Source of the DNA: Fragum whitleyi
Taxonomy: Eukaryota; Mollusca; Bivalvia; Cardiida; Cardiidae
Assembly: GCA_948146395.1 (NCBI GenBank)
Contig: OX411551.1
Coordinates: 41,760,796-41,824,795, forward strand
DNA length: 64,000 bases
Direction: 5' to 3'
Notes under the pieces: generated by a model
The model's input: only the letters and a program-made list of their open reading frames with translations
Told to the model about the DNA's origin: nothing
Database searches by the model: none
Translations under genes and position numbers: made by a program
In this document: piece after piece, positions 1 through 10,515 of the stretch
How the letters are laid out: every line of letters starts with the position of its first letter
How positions within the stretch are numbered: position 1 is the first letter of the stretch

Positions 1-13
1 AAATATTGCAGAA

Positions 14-60
14 AACAGAAAAAGAGAGACATTGCTTGAGACAAGCAATTTCTGTTTTTT
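14..60. repeat. Hairpin fragment resembling family H MITE
   Basis: An imperfect inverted repeat centred on GCTTGAGACAAGC folds into a hairpin with A/T-rich arms. It resembles the central hairpin of the family H elements at 4574-4805 and 54905-55134. The rest of the element is not clearly recognisable, so this may be a remnant cut by the window edge. Confidence 0.35.
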
Positions 61-130
61 TCCTTACTGTTTTCCTACTTTATTACCTTCAGTGTTATGT
101 TAACATCTAGTTACAGAAAAAGGCACAAAG

Positions 131-589
131 CATTAAATACTTTTGAGAAATATATATTTTTTTTCTTGATTTACATATTCTAAGAAATATATCATTTTTT
201 TTTATTAATGTAATTTAAGTCTATTGTCAATTTCATTGTCATTTAGGCAGGTACTCCTGGATAATGGGTTGTATGTATTATATTATGTGTAACATAAATA
301 ATGTAATTATGATATGTTAAAAATCTAAAGGTTTTGACGTAATCCCCTGGATAAACTCTGGTTTATGATTTTCACAGAATTGTTTTAAAAGACGAGGAAT
401 TTTCTTTTCTTGTTATTCATGAATATGTATGAAACTGAAACGTTATTACAATGAAGTATATAAATCAATGGAAAATCAAACCCTGTATTCACATAGTGTG
501 ATTAGATTTAGATTTTCATACCTCAATAAATTGAAAATAGTATGTGTTCTTAAAACACTTATTCCAACGAAATGGCTTCTGTAGAAGTT
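131..589. other. Gene-free AT-rich stretch
   Basis: AT-rich sequence with T-tracts near 160-200. I see no coding-like frame, tRNA or recognised repeat here. Confidence 0.5.
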
Positions 590-595
590 GATAAT

Positions 596-797
596 TGACC
601 TTGGCTTTGATGGATGACCTTGACCTTGACTGATTAGTATTGATGAGAGGATCCTTCATGCCAAATATGAGCATTCACTCCTAAGTGTTGAAGTAAGTAA
701 CAGCAAAGTGTTTGGTTTGCAGGTTAATTTTCTAGACAGACGGACGGACATTAGTAAAGCAATATGCCCCAGATCTTTCGATGTTGGGGCATAAAAA
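596..797 (+). mobile_element. 3' end of a core-repeat (pearl/HINE-like) element
   Basis: The segment has TGACCTTGACCTTGA-type short repeats, then a short GACGGACGGACA microsatellite. It ends in a stem-loop whose arms are ATGCCCC and GGGGCAT, followed by an A-run. The same order is seen at 22540-22840, which I treat as the same family. The architecture matches bivalve pearl elements and the Helitron-related HINE elements; the class assignment is inferred. Confidence 0.55.
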
Positions 798-1000
798 TAC
801 TATCTTCAAGCTTATTAATTTAGAATCATGAAGTAAAATCACAACAGCTTCCCCCATAAAAGAAAGATTTCTTTCAATACTGCTTTGTGAACAAGATTAT
901 CAAAGTAGCTGTGTACTCAAAATTGAACTATGAAACCAATTTGTCAGATAATCAGTTTGCAGAATGTGTATGAAAACTGACTGATAAAATTAAATGATAC
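794..1000 (+). repeat. Dispersed repeat, family P copy 1
   Basis: About 200 bp aligns by eye with 7690-7890. Shared words include TATCTTCA, ATCATGAAG, TAGCTGTG and GAATGT. No inverted termini are visible. The origin is unknown. Confidence 0.45.
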
Positions 1001-1158
1001 ATGAAAGTTTGGTAAAAATTAACAATTTGATAGATTTTTGTATTACTTTGTGTAATTCTGATCATTTCCATTTCCGGATGGCATATATAAATTTTATAAT
1101 ATTTAACCATTTATGAAAATTTAATCCATCTATAAAAGGCATCATGTTTTCCACCCTA

Positions 1159-1375
1159 GATAATAGAGCAGTGGTCCAAAATGTTACAGTCAGTTACCAT
1201 CCGTGGCGTCAGATGGAGCAGTGAAAAGAACCAGTACGGAAACATTTCAACAAATTCGCATGTGTACAAAACCCTGCCACTGAATATGTATGAACTGAAA
1301 ATGTATGAACATAGTTATCACAGTACGAATGTTCATGTTCCAGAGGAATCTTTCCTACAGTTAACAACAGTTTGA
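1159..1375 (+). other. Possible coding exon cut by a MITE
   Basis: A pyrimidine-rich tract ending in CCCTAG (acceptor-like) is followed by an open frame of about 70 codons with ordinary codon variety, including a Met at 1181. The frame runs into the left end of the family A MITE at 1356 and stops at 1375. No consensus donor is seen before the MITE. I do not recognise the peptide. It could be a disrupted exon or a chance frame. Confidence 0.2.
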
Positions 1376-1776
1376 AATTGATATGATGAATAATTTTGGA
1401 ATGATTGTGGAATGAAATTGAATGAGTGCAATGAATGAGTTTTGAATGAAATTAAGGGGAGGTAATCCAATGTCGCTAACTTTGTTCAGGATCAACAAAA
1501 TTATAAATATCAATTACTTCCTTGAAAGAAATATGCAGTTCTATAAATAGCTTCCTATTTTTTCAAGAACCAAATCGACGTTTTGTCATTGAAATCGTAT
1601 TTTTTGTATCTATTTTTATTTTGAGTCTAGTTGTTGATCTTAGATCTTTTTAATTGATTTTTGAACGTTTTTAATGGTTTGAGTGAGTGTTTGGAACGAA
1701 TGAATGGAGCGCTGTGTGAGCGATTAAGAATGGCTTTGATGGGAATGATAGTCAAATTTACGATGTTCTTAACTGT
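1356..1776 (+). mobile_element. MITE family A, copy 1
   Basis: The left end TACAGTTAACAACA pairs with the right end GATGTTCTTAACTGT. The interior carries the family's marker words, including GGGAGGTAATCCAA and TGGAGCGCTG. Some left-half sequence is diverged. Family A copies are about 440 bp, non-coding and dispersed through the window. Confidence 0.75.
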
Positions 1777-1797
1777 TTTATCATACAAACATTTATA

Positions 1798-2050
1798 ACC
1801 CGTCACGCGAGAAGGTCTGTCTGAGAAGTACTAGAAGCACCGACCCAGGACAGACTGCACGACCTGCAAAGGTTGGCTAGGTTTGAAAGTTATCGATTTG
1901 CGGCCATTTTCTTATTCTAGAAATGATCATTCTACGTTAACATTTAATTTTTTCGAAATGTAAGCTCTGATTGAACTTTATTGGATCCAATCCCATTTTC
2001 AAACATTTATTTTACGGAGTTCTCCGATGGTCCCTTTTTCTGTGACGGGT
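1798..2050. mobile_element. MITE family C, copy 1
   Basis: The left end ACCCGTCACGCGAGAAGG and right end CCTTTTTCTGTGACGGGT form imperfect terminal inverted repeats. The interior includes TTCTAGAAATGATCATTCTA and a GACCCAGGACAGACTGC segment, both recurring at 6114-6369 and 41096-41435. No coding capacity. Confidence 0.65.
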
Positions 2051-2094
2051 CGCATTTTTAGCAAGAAAGACTTGTTCATAGATGCGACCTCTTG

Positions 2095-2708
2095 GTAATC
2101 AAAGTACTGAAAGTACTCATAAGTTGGAATGCGTTCAAGAGACTATGACATCAAGACACTAACGAAGCTGACGCCTCCCGCCCAGGTGATCACATAATAC
2201 GTCTCGACTTTTGACTAAGAAATTCACCAAACCGCGTTAAAATATGCGCTAGGTCAGATGACTAGGAACATTTTGTAAAAGTTTCATCCTAATCGGTCCA
2301 TAAATGGAGGAGGAGTTGCGTTCACTAGATTTTCTCAAATGAAGGCCTCTGTTTCCATGACACGACTAATATTCACCAAACCGTGACAATAGGCACTAGG
2401 TCAGGTGACTAGGAACTTTCTGTGGAAGTTTCATCGAAATCGGTCCATAAATGAGGGAGAAGTTGTGTTAACAAGATTTTTTTAATACATGAAGGCTCTT
2501 TTTCTATATCGCGGCTGAAATTCACCAAACCGTGACTTTATGCGCAAGGTCAGGTGATTAGGAGCATTTTGTGAAAGTTTCATCCAAATCCAACTAGAAA
2601 TTTTCGAGGAGTTGTGCTCACAAGGAAAGTCGACGTGCGTATGGTCGGACGGACAGACGGAAAAGATGACGCCAATATACGACCGCCTCCAGCTGCGTAT
2701 AAAAATGA
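2095..2708 (+). mobile_element. Core-repeat element with ~149-bp units
   Basis: The word ATTCACCAAACCG starts at 2222, 2371 and 2520, so three tandem units are spaced 149 bp apart. They are followed by a short GGTCGGACGGACAGACGG microsatellite, a stem-loop (ATACGACC to GCGTAT) and an A-run. The 5' segment (ATCAAAGTACTGAAAG to CACATAATACGTCTCG) recurs alone at 46506-46640. This is the same modular plan as other core-repeat elements here, but with a different core sequence. Confidence 0.6.
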
Positions 2709-2976
2709 AAGCCGAGAAAATACTATCCTTGCACAGTCAAAATCGCAAAATTCAAGACTAGCCTTTAGGTAACGCAAACTTATGCGTAAATAAAACGATA
2801 CATGTTTTTTGAAAGCCAAAAATGTTTCTTGAAGGCCAATTTCAATCGTACAATTGCGATACGATCAAATTACGGTCGTAGGACCTTTCTTCAACGTGGC
2901 CCCTGAAGGCAAAACACGTGGGGTTGGTAAACTCGTTCAGATATTTGATAAAAAAACAAGCAAATTCGTTGAATTG

Positions 2977-3326
2977 ATATCCCCCGCCGAACATATTTTC
3001 ATTGTCAATGGAGTTAATATCAAACTTAGGTACAGGTTATCTTTTATCTACATCAACCTATAGTTTTCAAAAAATAGCGCGGAAACGAATATCACACTGC
3101 ATGTATATGGCTTAAACAGTCAGGGGCAGTAACTCTAAATTCGGCGGTCGAACTGGGTAACCCCGACGATATGCGCATGTCCTCTTTGTAGTGAAGCTGT
3201 GTGCCAAGTTTCATTGAAATCCGGTCTATAGTTTTCAAGAAATAGCGCGGAAACGAATGTCGGACGGACGGACGGACGGACATGGCAAAAACAATATCCC
3301 CCGATGATTTCATCGGCGGGGGATAA
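2977..3326 (+). mobile_element. Short core-repeat element with TIR-like ends
   Basis: The 5' end TATCCCCCGCCGA is the reverse complement of the 3' end TCGGCGGGGGATA. The word ATAGCGCGGAAACGAAT occurs near 3076 and 3240, giving two units about 164 bp apart, followed by GGACGGACGGACGGAC and a GATGATTTCATC loop. It interrupts an open frame at 2833-2976. Confidence 0.6.
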
Positions 3327-3784
3327 CAAAGGCTGTAGTTAACTTATGATAATCTTCAATGATATTTAAAGAATTGCGCACGTGCGTATTTTTGCACAAG
3401 TGAATTTGTGTCTAAGCAATTTTAAAGAAAATGGACAAAAGCAGAAAGAGAAGATAAATGTTAGCCTATAGAACCACAATTAAGAGTGAGTGATCAAAGA
3501 TAAATTTTGTCTAAACAGTTATAGTCAAAATTGACCTTTGATCTATCACTTAAACTTGTGGATCTATACCTTCATAGATCCTTTCTGCGTCCACCATCAA
3601 GTGAAATTGTCGCTCGATTTGGAAATGGGGTTTTATTTTTTTAAGAGAAGTAATAAAAAGAGAATATTTGCTGGATCGGGTTGTTAATACAGATAAATAA
3701 TCTGCAGATTTTGCGCGTTTCTGATAATGGTTTACGAAACAATTAGATAAAAAAAAAATACATTTGAACTACGGTATTTTGTTG
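3327..3784. other. Gene-free stretch
   Basis: AT-rich, with no recognised repeat and no coding-like frame on either strand. Confidence 0.45.
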
Positions 3785-4330
3785 AAGTGTGTAAAAAGTT
3801 CGTCCATAAAGAGAAACTAGACCTCCAAAAGAGGCTTTAACATAATTCTACGAAAAACAGGTCGCGACGTTACCAAATAAGCAGATCACGTGATTGGCTT
3901 GTGCTATTTCCACAATTCTACGAAAATAGGTCGCGTATCACCAAATAAGCAGATCACGTGATTGGACAGTGCTGTTGCCAATAGCTTACTTTATTGAACT
4001 TGACTTATCACATGATTTCCAAATATAGTAATGCAAACATTTGCTACTGGTAAATGCGTACGCAAGTTTCAATAAATTTCATTTAAAACATAGATTAGCG
4101 TGTTAACAATTTACATGAAGTGGTGGTTGTGTAATTGTTCAACATTATTACTTCTTGATGAAATAAACTGTATGTCTGTGTCAAGTTGAGATATACAAAA
4201 TAGGCCGGAGTGTATTCACATCCTGTTCACGTGATATGTGTTATCAAAAAACCCGAAATGAAATTATCTTGTGTTCATTTTGCATTTTTGTTAAATCTAA
4301 GTTGGAATTGCTCCGCATTCCAACTTAAAA
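3785..4330 (+). repeat. Dispersed repeat, family G copy 1 (~545 bp)
   Basis: Aligns along its length with 48703-49252 in the same orientation. It contains an internal doublet of AAATAAGCAGATCACGTGAT about 70 bp apart. Near its 3' end is a small palindrome (AAGTTGGAATTGC and GCATTCCAACTT). No TIRs or long frame are visible, so the class is unknown. Confidence 0.6.
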
Positions 4331-4573
4331 AAGGAAGTAGCAAGTGGCAGAAAGACTGGGCCCCAGATGCGACATCTCTGCAAATAACGAATCATCATTT
4401 GGGTACCTTTTTGCATAGCATAAATCTCGACGACTCTATTTTCAATAAGGGTTCGAGGGCTTCCTCATAAATAGACAAACATTTTCTAGAATTTGAAAAT
4501 CATCGAGCCAGAATTGTGACCTAAAAAAGTCGTAATGCTGTATGGTTGACGCCGGATAACGCACGACGAGCAA

Positions 4574-4805
4574 TTAACCCTTTCCAAAATTTTTACAAAA
4601 TTTTGGACCTGTCCAAATTCAAAGGTTTTGCAAGCAAAAATTTAAAGTGGATTTAATTAGAAAAATAACCATTCAATAGGGAAGAAAATAGTGTGGAAAA
4701 AGAGGAAATTGCTTGTCAAAAGCAATTTCTTCTTTTTTTCACAATATTTCTCAATCATAAAATCACAGACACGTAAAAAGCAGGGATTAAACAGCAAAGG
4801 GTTAA
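4574..4805 (+). mobile_element. MITE family H (piggyBac-like ends), copy 1
   Basis: Ends are TTAA-CCCTTTCC and AAAGGG-TTAA, with a TTAA at each edge. The centre is a hairpin around GAAATTGCTTGTCAAAAGC. The copy at 54905-55134 is the same element in the opposite orientation. TTAA target duplication with CCCTTT termini is the known signature of the piggyBac superfamily; the assignment rests on that alone. Confidence 0.65.
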
Positions 4806-5038
4806 GTACATATGTATCTCAAAATTCTTCAAAAACTTAATCCATTTTCTCACGAGTGACGAAACACACACTCGGTACAATCGCTTAAGGAAGCAGACTC
4901 TAGAAGGTCTATTTTTCAAGAACTAGTTTTTAAACCGATCGGAAACAACAGCTTGTCATTACTGCAATGATTCTGTGGTACAGTGATCTCACAAGAAATG
5001 GAACATGAAGGCACCTTTTTTTGTGATACAGCAGAATA

Positions 5039-5468
5039 CAGTTGAAACATTGTGATATTCACTAACAGAACGATGTTGGAATTATATTGGGGTGAAATCG
5101 AATGGGTGGGAGAAACGATTTCTTTATGAAATCACAGGGGCGTAAACTTATATTGCCAACATCGTCTAATTTGACGAATATGGCGATGTTTTATTATCTC
5201 CCTTTAAAAAATACATATTTTTCAGTTTGCCTAACTAACAAATCAGACGCTATGAAATCCAGCCAATAAAATCGTAGAATTATTTGATTTTTTCAATGAA
5301 ATGTTGGTTTATCGTTGTGGACAATAACGGAGTGTTTTTTGAACGTTTGTGGGGCATTTTGGAGCGATTTGAATAAGTGTTGGAATGCTGTTGATGGAGC
5401 ACTAAGCGAGCGACTTAGAAAAGCTTTAATTGGGATGAGTGTCAATATCACGGTGTTCGGTAACTGTA
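5039..5468 (+). mobile_element. MITE family A, old copy 2
   Basis: A diverged family A element: left end CAGTTGAAACATTGTGATAT, right half with GATGGAGCACTAAGCGAGCG and right terminus CACGGTGTTCGGTAACTGTA. It lies directly next to a better preserved copy. Confidence 0.55.
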
Positions 5469-5485
5469 TCTCCAATTCATGACAA

Positions 5486-5931
5486 TACAATTAACACCAT
5501 CATATTATTGACAAGGTGAATGATTTTGGAATGATTAAGGACAGAAATTGATTCACAGTGTATGTCGAATTTTGAGTGCATTTAAAGGGAGGTAATCCAA
5601 TATCACAAATTTTGTTCAGGATGAACAAAATTAGCGATATTGATTTTATCCCCTTGAATTATAATATAAATTATGCATACCAGTTCGATAGCTTCCTATT
5701 TCTTCAAGAACCTATTAGACGCTTACAACTTGAATTATGTTAGTGAAATCGCATTTTTTCTCTATCCAATTTTATTTTGAATGACGCTGTTCATTCTATA
5801 TTTTTCAATTGGTTTGAGCGTTTTTGAATGGTTTGAGTGAGTGTTTGGAATAAACGAATGGAGCGCTGAGTGAGTGGTTTTGAACGGTTTTGATTTAGGT
5901 AAATGTCAATTTCACGATGTAAGTAACTGTA
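5486..5931 (+). mobile_element. MITE family A, copy 3
   Basis: Left end TACAATTAACACCATCAT, right end TTCACGATGTAAGTAACTGT. The middle carries the family's internal inverted repeat around TTTTGTTCAGGATGAACAAA, and the right half is typical. It sits 17 bp after copy 2 in the same orientation. Confidence 0.75.
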
Positions 5932-5939
5932 TGTGAAAG

Positions 5940-6100
5940 GTCACGGGATGAAGATTACTCCGGAAAAGGGGTTGCGCTCAAAAGATATTGAATGACGTAC
6001 ATGTGTACGTTCGGACAGACGGACTGTCGTTTGGACGGTTGGACGACTAGACGGTGAAGATGGTAGCAACATGCGATCACCTCCGGTGAGGGATAAAAGT
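5940..6100 (+). mobile_element. 3' end of a core-repeat element
   Basis: A GTTCGGACAGACGGACTG microsatellite with degenerate continuation is followed by ATGCGATCACC, TCCGGTGAGGGAT and an A-run. This is the microsatellite plus terminal stem-loop order seen in the other core-repeat elements, but with the core missing. Confidence 0.45.
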
Positions 6101-6113
6101 AAGCGTGAAATTT

Positions 6114-6369
6114 GACCCGTCACGCGTACAAGCGACCTCTGGGACCTCGTAAAATAAATATTTAAAAAGGGGGGATGGTTCTAGCTGAAGTCAACCTGAA
6201 GTCGCATTTCAAAAATTCACACACAGGAAGGAAAATTGGTTATTCTAGATTCAAAAAAAAGGTAAATTGCAAAAAAGTTCGACCCTAGTCAGACTGCGCG
6301 AACTGCGCAGACTGACAAGGGTCAAAACTTAACGCATTACCTAGATGGCCCCCTTTAGCGTTACGGGTC
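6114..6369. mobile_element. MITE family C, copy 2
   Basis: Starts GACCCGTCACGCG and ends CCCCCTTTAGCGTTACGGGTC. The interior shares TATTCTAGATTC and CGACCCTAGTCAGACTGCGC with the copies at 41 kb. Confidence 0.6.
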
Positions 6370-6575
6370 AAAAATACATGTCGTGTCCTTAAGATATTCA
6401 TTCATATTTTACATGTATAAGACAATTATATGCCAAATATTACAAATATTTATCGGAAATATTCCAATATTTATTTAGTCTTTGTTGTCAAAAGTAAATG
6501 TCTCACGATCTTAAGATAATAATTCGATCCGTCACTCGGAAAGGAGCTAAGGCAAGGAATGGACAAATCGCAGCT

Positions 6576-6606
6576 TTAACAACAACAACAACAACAACAA
6601 CAATAA
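6576..6606. repeat. (AAC)n microsatellite
   Basis: About ten uninterrupted AAC units. Confidence 0.9.
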
Positions 6607-6969
6607 CCAATATCCGTTGTCAAATGAAAGCATTATATATAGACTGGGAGAGATTTATTTTGGTTCCGAGTCCGAATCGCGGTAGCCGTTTTTCATCTTT
6701 GTTCTTTCATTGGCCTACACGATCAAGACATGTACTCGTGTAATCTTCGGTTAGCAGAGTTCAAGTTGTAGAGTTTTTTTTTTCGATGTTGATTTAAAGG
6801 TTGAAGCCAAAAATAGAATTAATATAAAGCGATTTCGTGTGAATATGATGTTGATTTATAATGAAAAAGCTGTATTTACGTAATCTTTGTCGCTTAAAAC
6901 TTTGCTCTTCCCGTCCTAATATTTTTCAAAACCGTATGCTATCGTTGAATAAGTTCATGTCGAATGATC

Positions 6970-7027
6970 AGTGCAACACTATTGTAAGTGCCTATATATT
7001 TTTAGGCACTTACAATAGTGTTGCACT
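6970..7027. other. Perfect 24-bp hairpin, pre-miRNA-like size
   Basis: The arms AGTGCAACACTATTGTAAGT plus GCCT and their exact reverse complement (7004-7027) enclose a 10-nt AT loop. Outside the perfect stem, GATC/GACC and TCGA/TCGA can add a bulged lower stem. A transcript would fold into a hairpin close to small-RNA precursor size. It could equally be the core of a small palindromic MITE; no second copy is seen here. Confidence 0.5.
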
Positions 7028-7210
7028 GACCGCTCGAAGCCAAATTTCGTAATTGATTGATATGGCCACCGATATGCCATCCCGCCAGTCTCTATGAATC
7101 TGTCCAGAAGGCAAAATTTCTGGGTATGTACCTATGTGCCAATCCCTGTTCTTTTCTAAATCTCCTCAAATCCCTGTGAGTTTTTAAGCATCCTCATAAT
7201 GTTCACGTGC

Positions 7211-7375
7211 TTAAGGTAGTGAACCCGTAATAGATCCACAACGGTTCGGAAGTGAAGAACTTAAACAGTGTTAACCGAAGTTTCGTAATGATTTTCATTA
7301 GGAAACCTGGGTCAACACTGTGAAAGTTCGTGAGTTCAAAACTGTTGTAGAACTATTACGGTTCCACTAACTTAA
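7211..7375. mobile_element. Palindromic MITE family D, copy 1
   Basis: Runs from TTAAGGTAGTGAACCCGTAA to CTATTACGGTTCCACTAACTTAA. The two halves are imperfect reverse complements across the whole 165 bp, with the centre near AATGATTTTCATT. TTAA at both edges suggests a TTAA-targeting DNA transposon source. Confidence 0.7.
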
Positions 7376-7564
7376 ATAGGAATTGGCAGACATTTGACCC
7401 TAAGATCAGCCAGCACATACATCCAACCTGCTCTTAGCCTATACTGTAGGCTTTCCGCATAATCATGGTAGAAAAAACTGGTTGAAATGTTCAAAGAGAC
7501 AATTTGCTCGAGACAAAATTAAAATTTAACAAGATATATTTTAGAATTGATTTAAGATATTAAA

Positions 7565-7890
7565 AGAGTGTTTGTTGATTTCATTGGGGTATAAACTAAA
7601 AAAACTTATCACACAGTATGAATACGCGTAGCGGATTCATACATGAGCATAATAAGGTTTTTAGTTCTATACCTCTATGAAATTAACAAATATTATCTTC
7701 ATATCTTATAATTTAATATCATGAAGCAAAAATTGTAAAGATTTATCAACATTAAAGCAGCTTTGTCATGGGACTACTTTTTGTGGAAGCTTACAAAATA
7801 GCTGTGCAATCAAAATTTATTTCATTGAGAAATAAAATCAATTTTCAACCAATCAGAATGTACGAAAACTTATTGAATCAAAAGAATTAA
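7565..7890. repeat. Fold-back segment plus family P copy 2
   Basis: 7568-7690 is a fold-back: TTTGTTGATTTCATTGGGGT pairs with the segment ending ACCTCTATGAAATTAACAAA, and a GTATGAATACGC...GCGGATTCATAC core sits inside it. 7690-7890 is homologous to 794-1000. The two parts may belong to one element. Confidence 0.45.
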
Positions 7891-8330
7891 ATTGTTTTCG
7901 AAGCGACCCCTTCTTTGGTGAACAGGTTCACGAAGTCTAAATACTTTCGATATTCTTATTGTCACCTAATTCTCTGTGCGCTCAATGAAATACTTTTGTC
8001 AACAAATATCTAAAGCATGTCTTGAAATAATATTGTTCTAAATAATAAGTCAACATTTGAATAACTTTGACTCAATAACCTAAAATTATCTATTGTCAAT
8101 AGAGAGAACATGAAACAAGCACAAACACATGAATACGTGTTTCATTTTTTTATCTTTGAAATCAAGTACAACTATCAGTGAATGAAAAGATGGAATGAAA
8201 CAAATACATGTTATTGTAAAATACACTTTCTATTGGGCTACCCGAATGCCATCTTCACGAGTCAAGGGGTGGCGAATCGATAAGATCTTCTCGAATACCC
8301 CTTGACTGAATGAATAGGAATTTTCTGTAC
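7891..8330. other. Gene-free stretch
   Basis: AT-rich sequence without recognised features, apart from a short imperfect repeat of TCAAGGGGT/CCCCTTGACT around 8260-8310. Confidence 0.4.
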
Positions 8331-8334
8331 GATT

Positions 8335-8490
8335 TATTTTTAGCCGGCCAATCAAAAGGTCAAACGCGATTTCTGTGACTGCCAATCAGAGAGCTTCTTA
8401 CAAACGACTTCGGTACCTTTTAATCCCTATGGCAACCCGTTGTATTCCGACGACTTTGTAGATAACCCTTCATTCTAGGATAAAGAAAAT
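8335..8490. promoter_or_regulatory. Promoter-like DNA with two CCAAT boxes
   Basis: GGCCAATCA at 8347 and GCCAATCAG at 8381 lie 34 bp apart in a locally GC-richer segment, followed by CTATGGCAACC, which resembles an RFX X-box half-site. An ATG at 8489 opens only a 27-codon frame, with a possible donor TTA/GTACGT. No gene can be assigned. Confidence 0.25.
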
Positions 8491-9700
8491 GCGTCGCATC
8501 GAAGACGCTAACTTTTTAGTACGTTTTTATTCGGTGACAGAAAGATTTATAAAATTAACAAAAATATAAATCAGTTCCTTTCTATCAGAATGAAAGGAAT
8601 AGTAAGCCGAAAGTTTCCTCGTTGTCCACCGTGAATGTTTCCGAAGCTCTCCCCCCTTAAATTACATCAAAAATGTGAGTTGGGAATTCAGACATTATCT
8701 CTCCCCCCCCCCTCCCCCTTAAAATGTATGAAATAAAAATAAATAAAATTAATGGCCAGTTTTTTTTTGTTTTTTGTTTTTTTATTGAAAGCAAATATAT
8801 TTCTATACTACATAGAATATAGTCAACGGGCGGCAAAACTGCTTATTTATAGAATGAATAAGCTTTAGCCACGAGATTTTGGACTACCCCACATTAAAAC
8901 ACGTATAAATCATATGTATAAGAGATAAAAATCAAATAATCCCTTTTTAATTACAAATACATGTGTAATTCGATTTGGATTGGACATTGCGCGTGAATGC
9001 TTGTTTTAAACGTCGTGAATAAGTTGTTTCATAGCAAATCTAAGTTTTAAATTCATCGTAACATTGTGACTACCTGCAATATGGGTACTTTTCAAATTAA
9101 AATTAATTCAAACAAATAAGTAAATAATGAAGACAAATTATAACAATAAACAAATAAATTGATTAATTCTTCGGCTCCCACAATATTCTCACACGAGATT
9201 TTATTTTACACAGATAGAGGATTTTTACTAAAAATTGTTCTATTATTTTCTATATTTATTAATTTATTTTCATATTTTATTCCTCTTGTCATTTAATGTG
9301 TTTAAAGAACAGTCTGCTGGAAAAGAAGGAGAAAAACTCCCGAATAAAAGAATTCATAAGAAAATTCGAGTAAATTATCATTTCTAAATTATTTCTATTT
9401 ATAAGACGGCTTAATTATTGAATTTATTCCAAATTTTAAATTTCGCGTACTTCAATATAGGTGCATTCTACTATATTGGAGTATGCCATCGATAAGGTCT
9501 AAAACATTGAAAACTTAAACAGTAATTGATTGATTAAATGACTTGAAAATTCAAATAAACATTGAAAAATAATAATACTCTGTCATCGAGGTTAGAAAAA
9601 GAAGAATTTGAGAAACTTTCAATGTACCATTAAATTATTAAAAAGATATGTTGTCATTTGAACAGATATAGGAATTTCGATCAGTTTTTGTGATTGTGTA
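8491..9700. other. Gene-free AT-rich stretch with C and T tracts
   Basis: A C-rich run at about 8700-8720 and a T-rich run at 8760-8785. The rest is very AT-rich without a coding-like frame or clear repeat. Confidence 0.45.
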
Positions 9701-9809
9701 TTTCAGTCTTGCTAAGTGTCACAATTACCTAAAACTGAAGGGGTTATCTGGAAAGTAGCCGCGGGGCATGTTGACCTAACATACCTCCCACTGTCGGATC
9801 TTTTTGTAA

Positions 9810-9928
9810 GAAGGTTACTGATTGGTCCGCCTTGTTTTCCGTTCTGTGACGTCACGCGTACAGAAATTACCCATTCAATCAGCCAAGGGTAAGATAAGTA
9901 AAACGTTCGTAACCCTTGGCTCGACAAG
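9810..9928 (+). promoter_or_regulatory. Promoter-like DNA upstream of candidate gene
   Basis: An inverted CCAAT box (ATTGG at 9821) and a palindromic CRE core TGACGTCA at 9847-9854 lie 75-110 bp upstream of the candidate ATG at 9929. The local GC content is above that of the surroundings. CRE and CCAAT are common proximal promoter elements; use here is inferred from spacing. Confidence 0.4.
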
Positions 9929-10315
9929 ATGCCCGAATGCGGAATTTGTAAAGATTTTAAGTCCAAGAGGGAAGAGAGACAACTCTTGAATGAACATACG
10001 ACAGAGTAAGTGATTCGCTTCCCTTTTTGCTGAATACTTATTGAGGTTCGGCTTATCGTAACATTGGAATATAAATACACATTTTTTTCTGTTTTCTTTC
10101 CTTTCAGGCTAGTTGCTGTTCTCGTTTTGTATTTTGGTTTGCGTGGCACAATACTATCCCTTTCAAATACCATCCCCATCCCCGCCCCAAAAAAGTCTGA
10201 TGAATATTTGCTCCAAACTAACAGGTTATCACGAATCACTGCATTTTTGACCCCTAAAATAAAGAGTGGCCTCCTGATAAGTGGAAATGTAGCAGACTGC
10301 ATGGAGAACATTTAA
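9929..10315 (+). CDS. Candidate two-exon small gene, unknown product
   Basis: Exon 1 (9929-10005) begins ATGCCCGAATGC in a good context and ends ACAGA before a perfect GTAAGT donor. A 102-bp intron has a strong pyrimidine tract (TTTTCTTTCCTTTCAG), and exon 2 runs from 10108 to the TAA at 10315. The join keeps one frame and gives about 94 residues: a charged start with CGIC (one CxxC) and a hydrophobic stretch LVAVLVLYFGL just after the join. No family is recognised. An AATAAA at 10351, 36 bp past the stop, could serve for polyadenylation, although it sits inside a MITE. The opposite strand carries a 199-codon open frame over the same bases (9712-10311), so the coding strand is not certain. 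In favour of this model are the paired splice signals in phase and the promoter-like DNA upstream. Confidence 0.4.
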
Positions 10316-10320
10316 TATAG

Positions 10321-10510
10321 GGTAAAGCCAGTCTACAATCTTTATTTCTCAATAAAATCATTTGTTGTAGGTACTCATTTGAATCGTCTCGACGAGACGA
10401 TTCGGATGAGTATCAAAGACGATCATTCGAATGACCAGAAGATTTGTAATATTACATCTTTTTTTTAATTTCTTTACCTAAAATAGAAAATACCCCCTAT
10501 ATCTGTAACT
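10321..10510. mobile_element. MITE family L with central palindrome, copy 1
   Basis: GGTAAAGCCAGTCTACAATC at the left, AAATACCCCCTATATCTGTA at the right, and a central palindrome with arms ACTCATTTGAATCGTCTC and GAGACGATTCGGATGAGT. The same arrangement is seen at 14950-15135, 34400-34500 and 41930-42018. Confidence 0.55.
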
Positions 10511-10515
10511 CTGGA

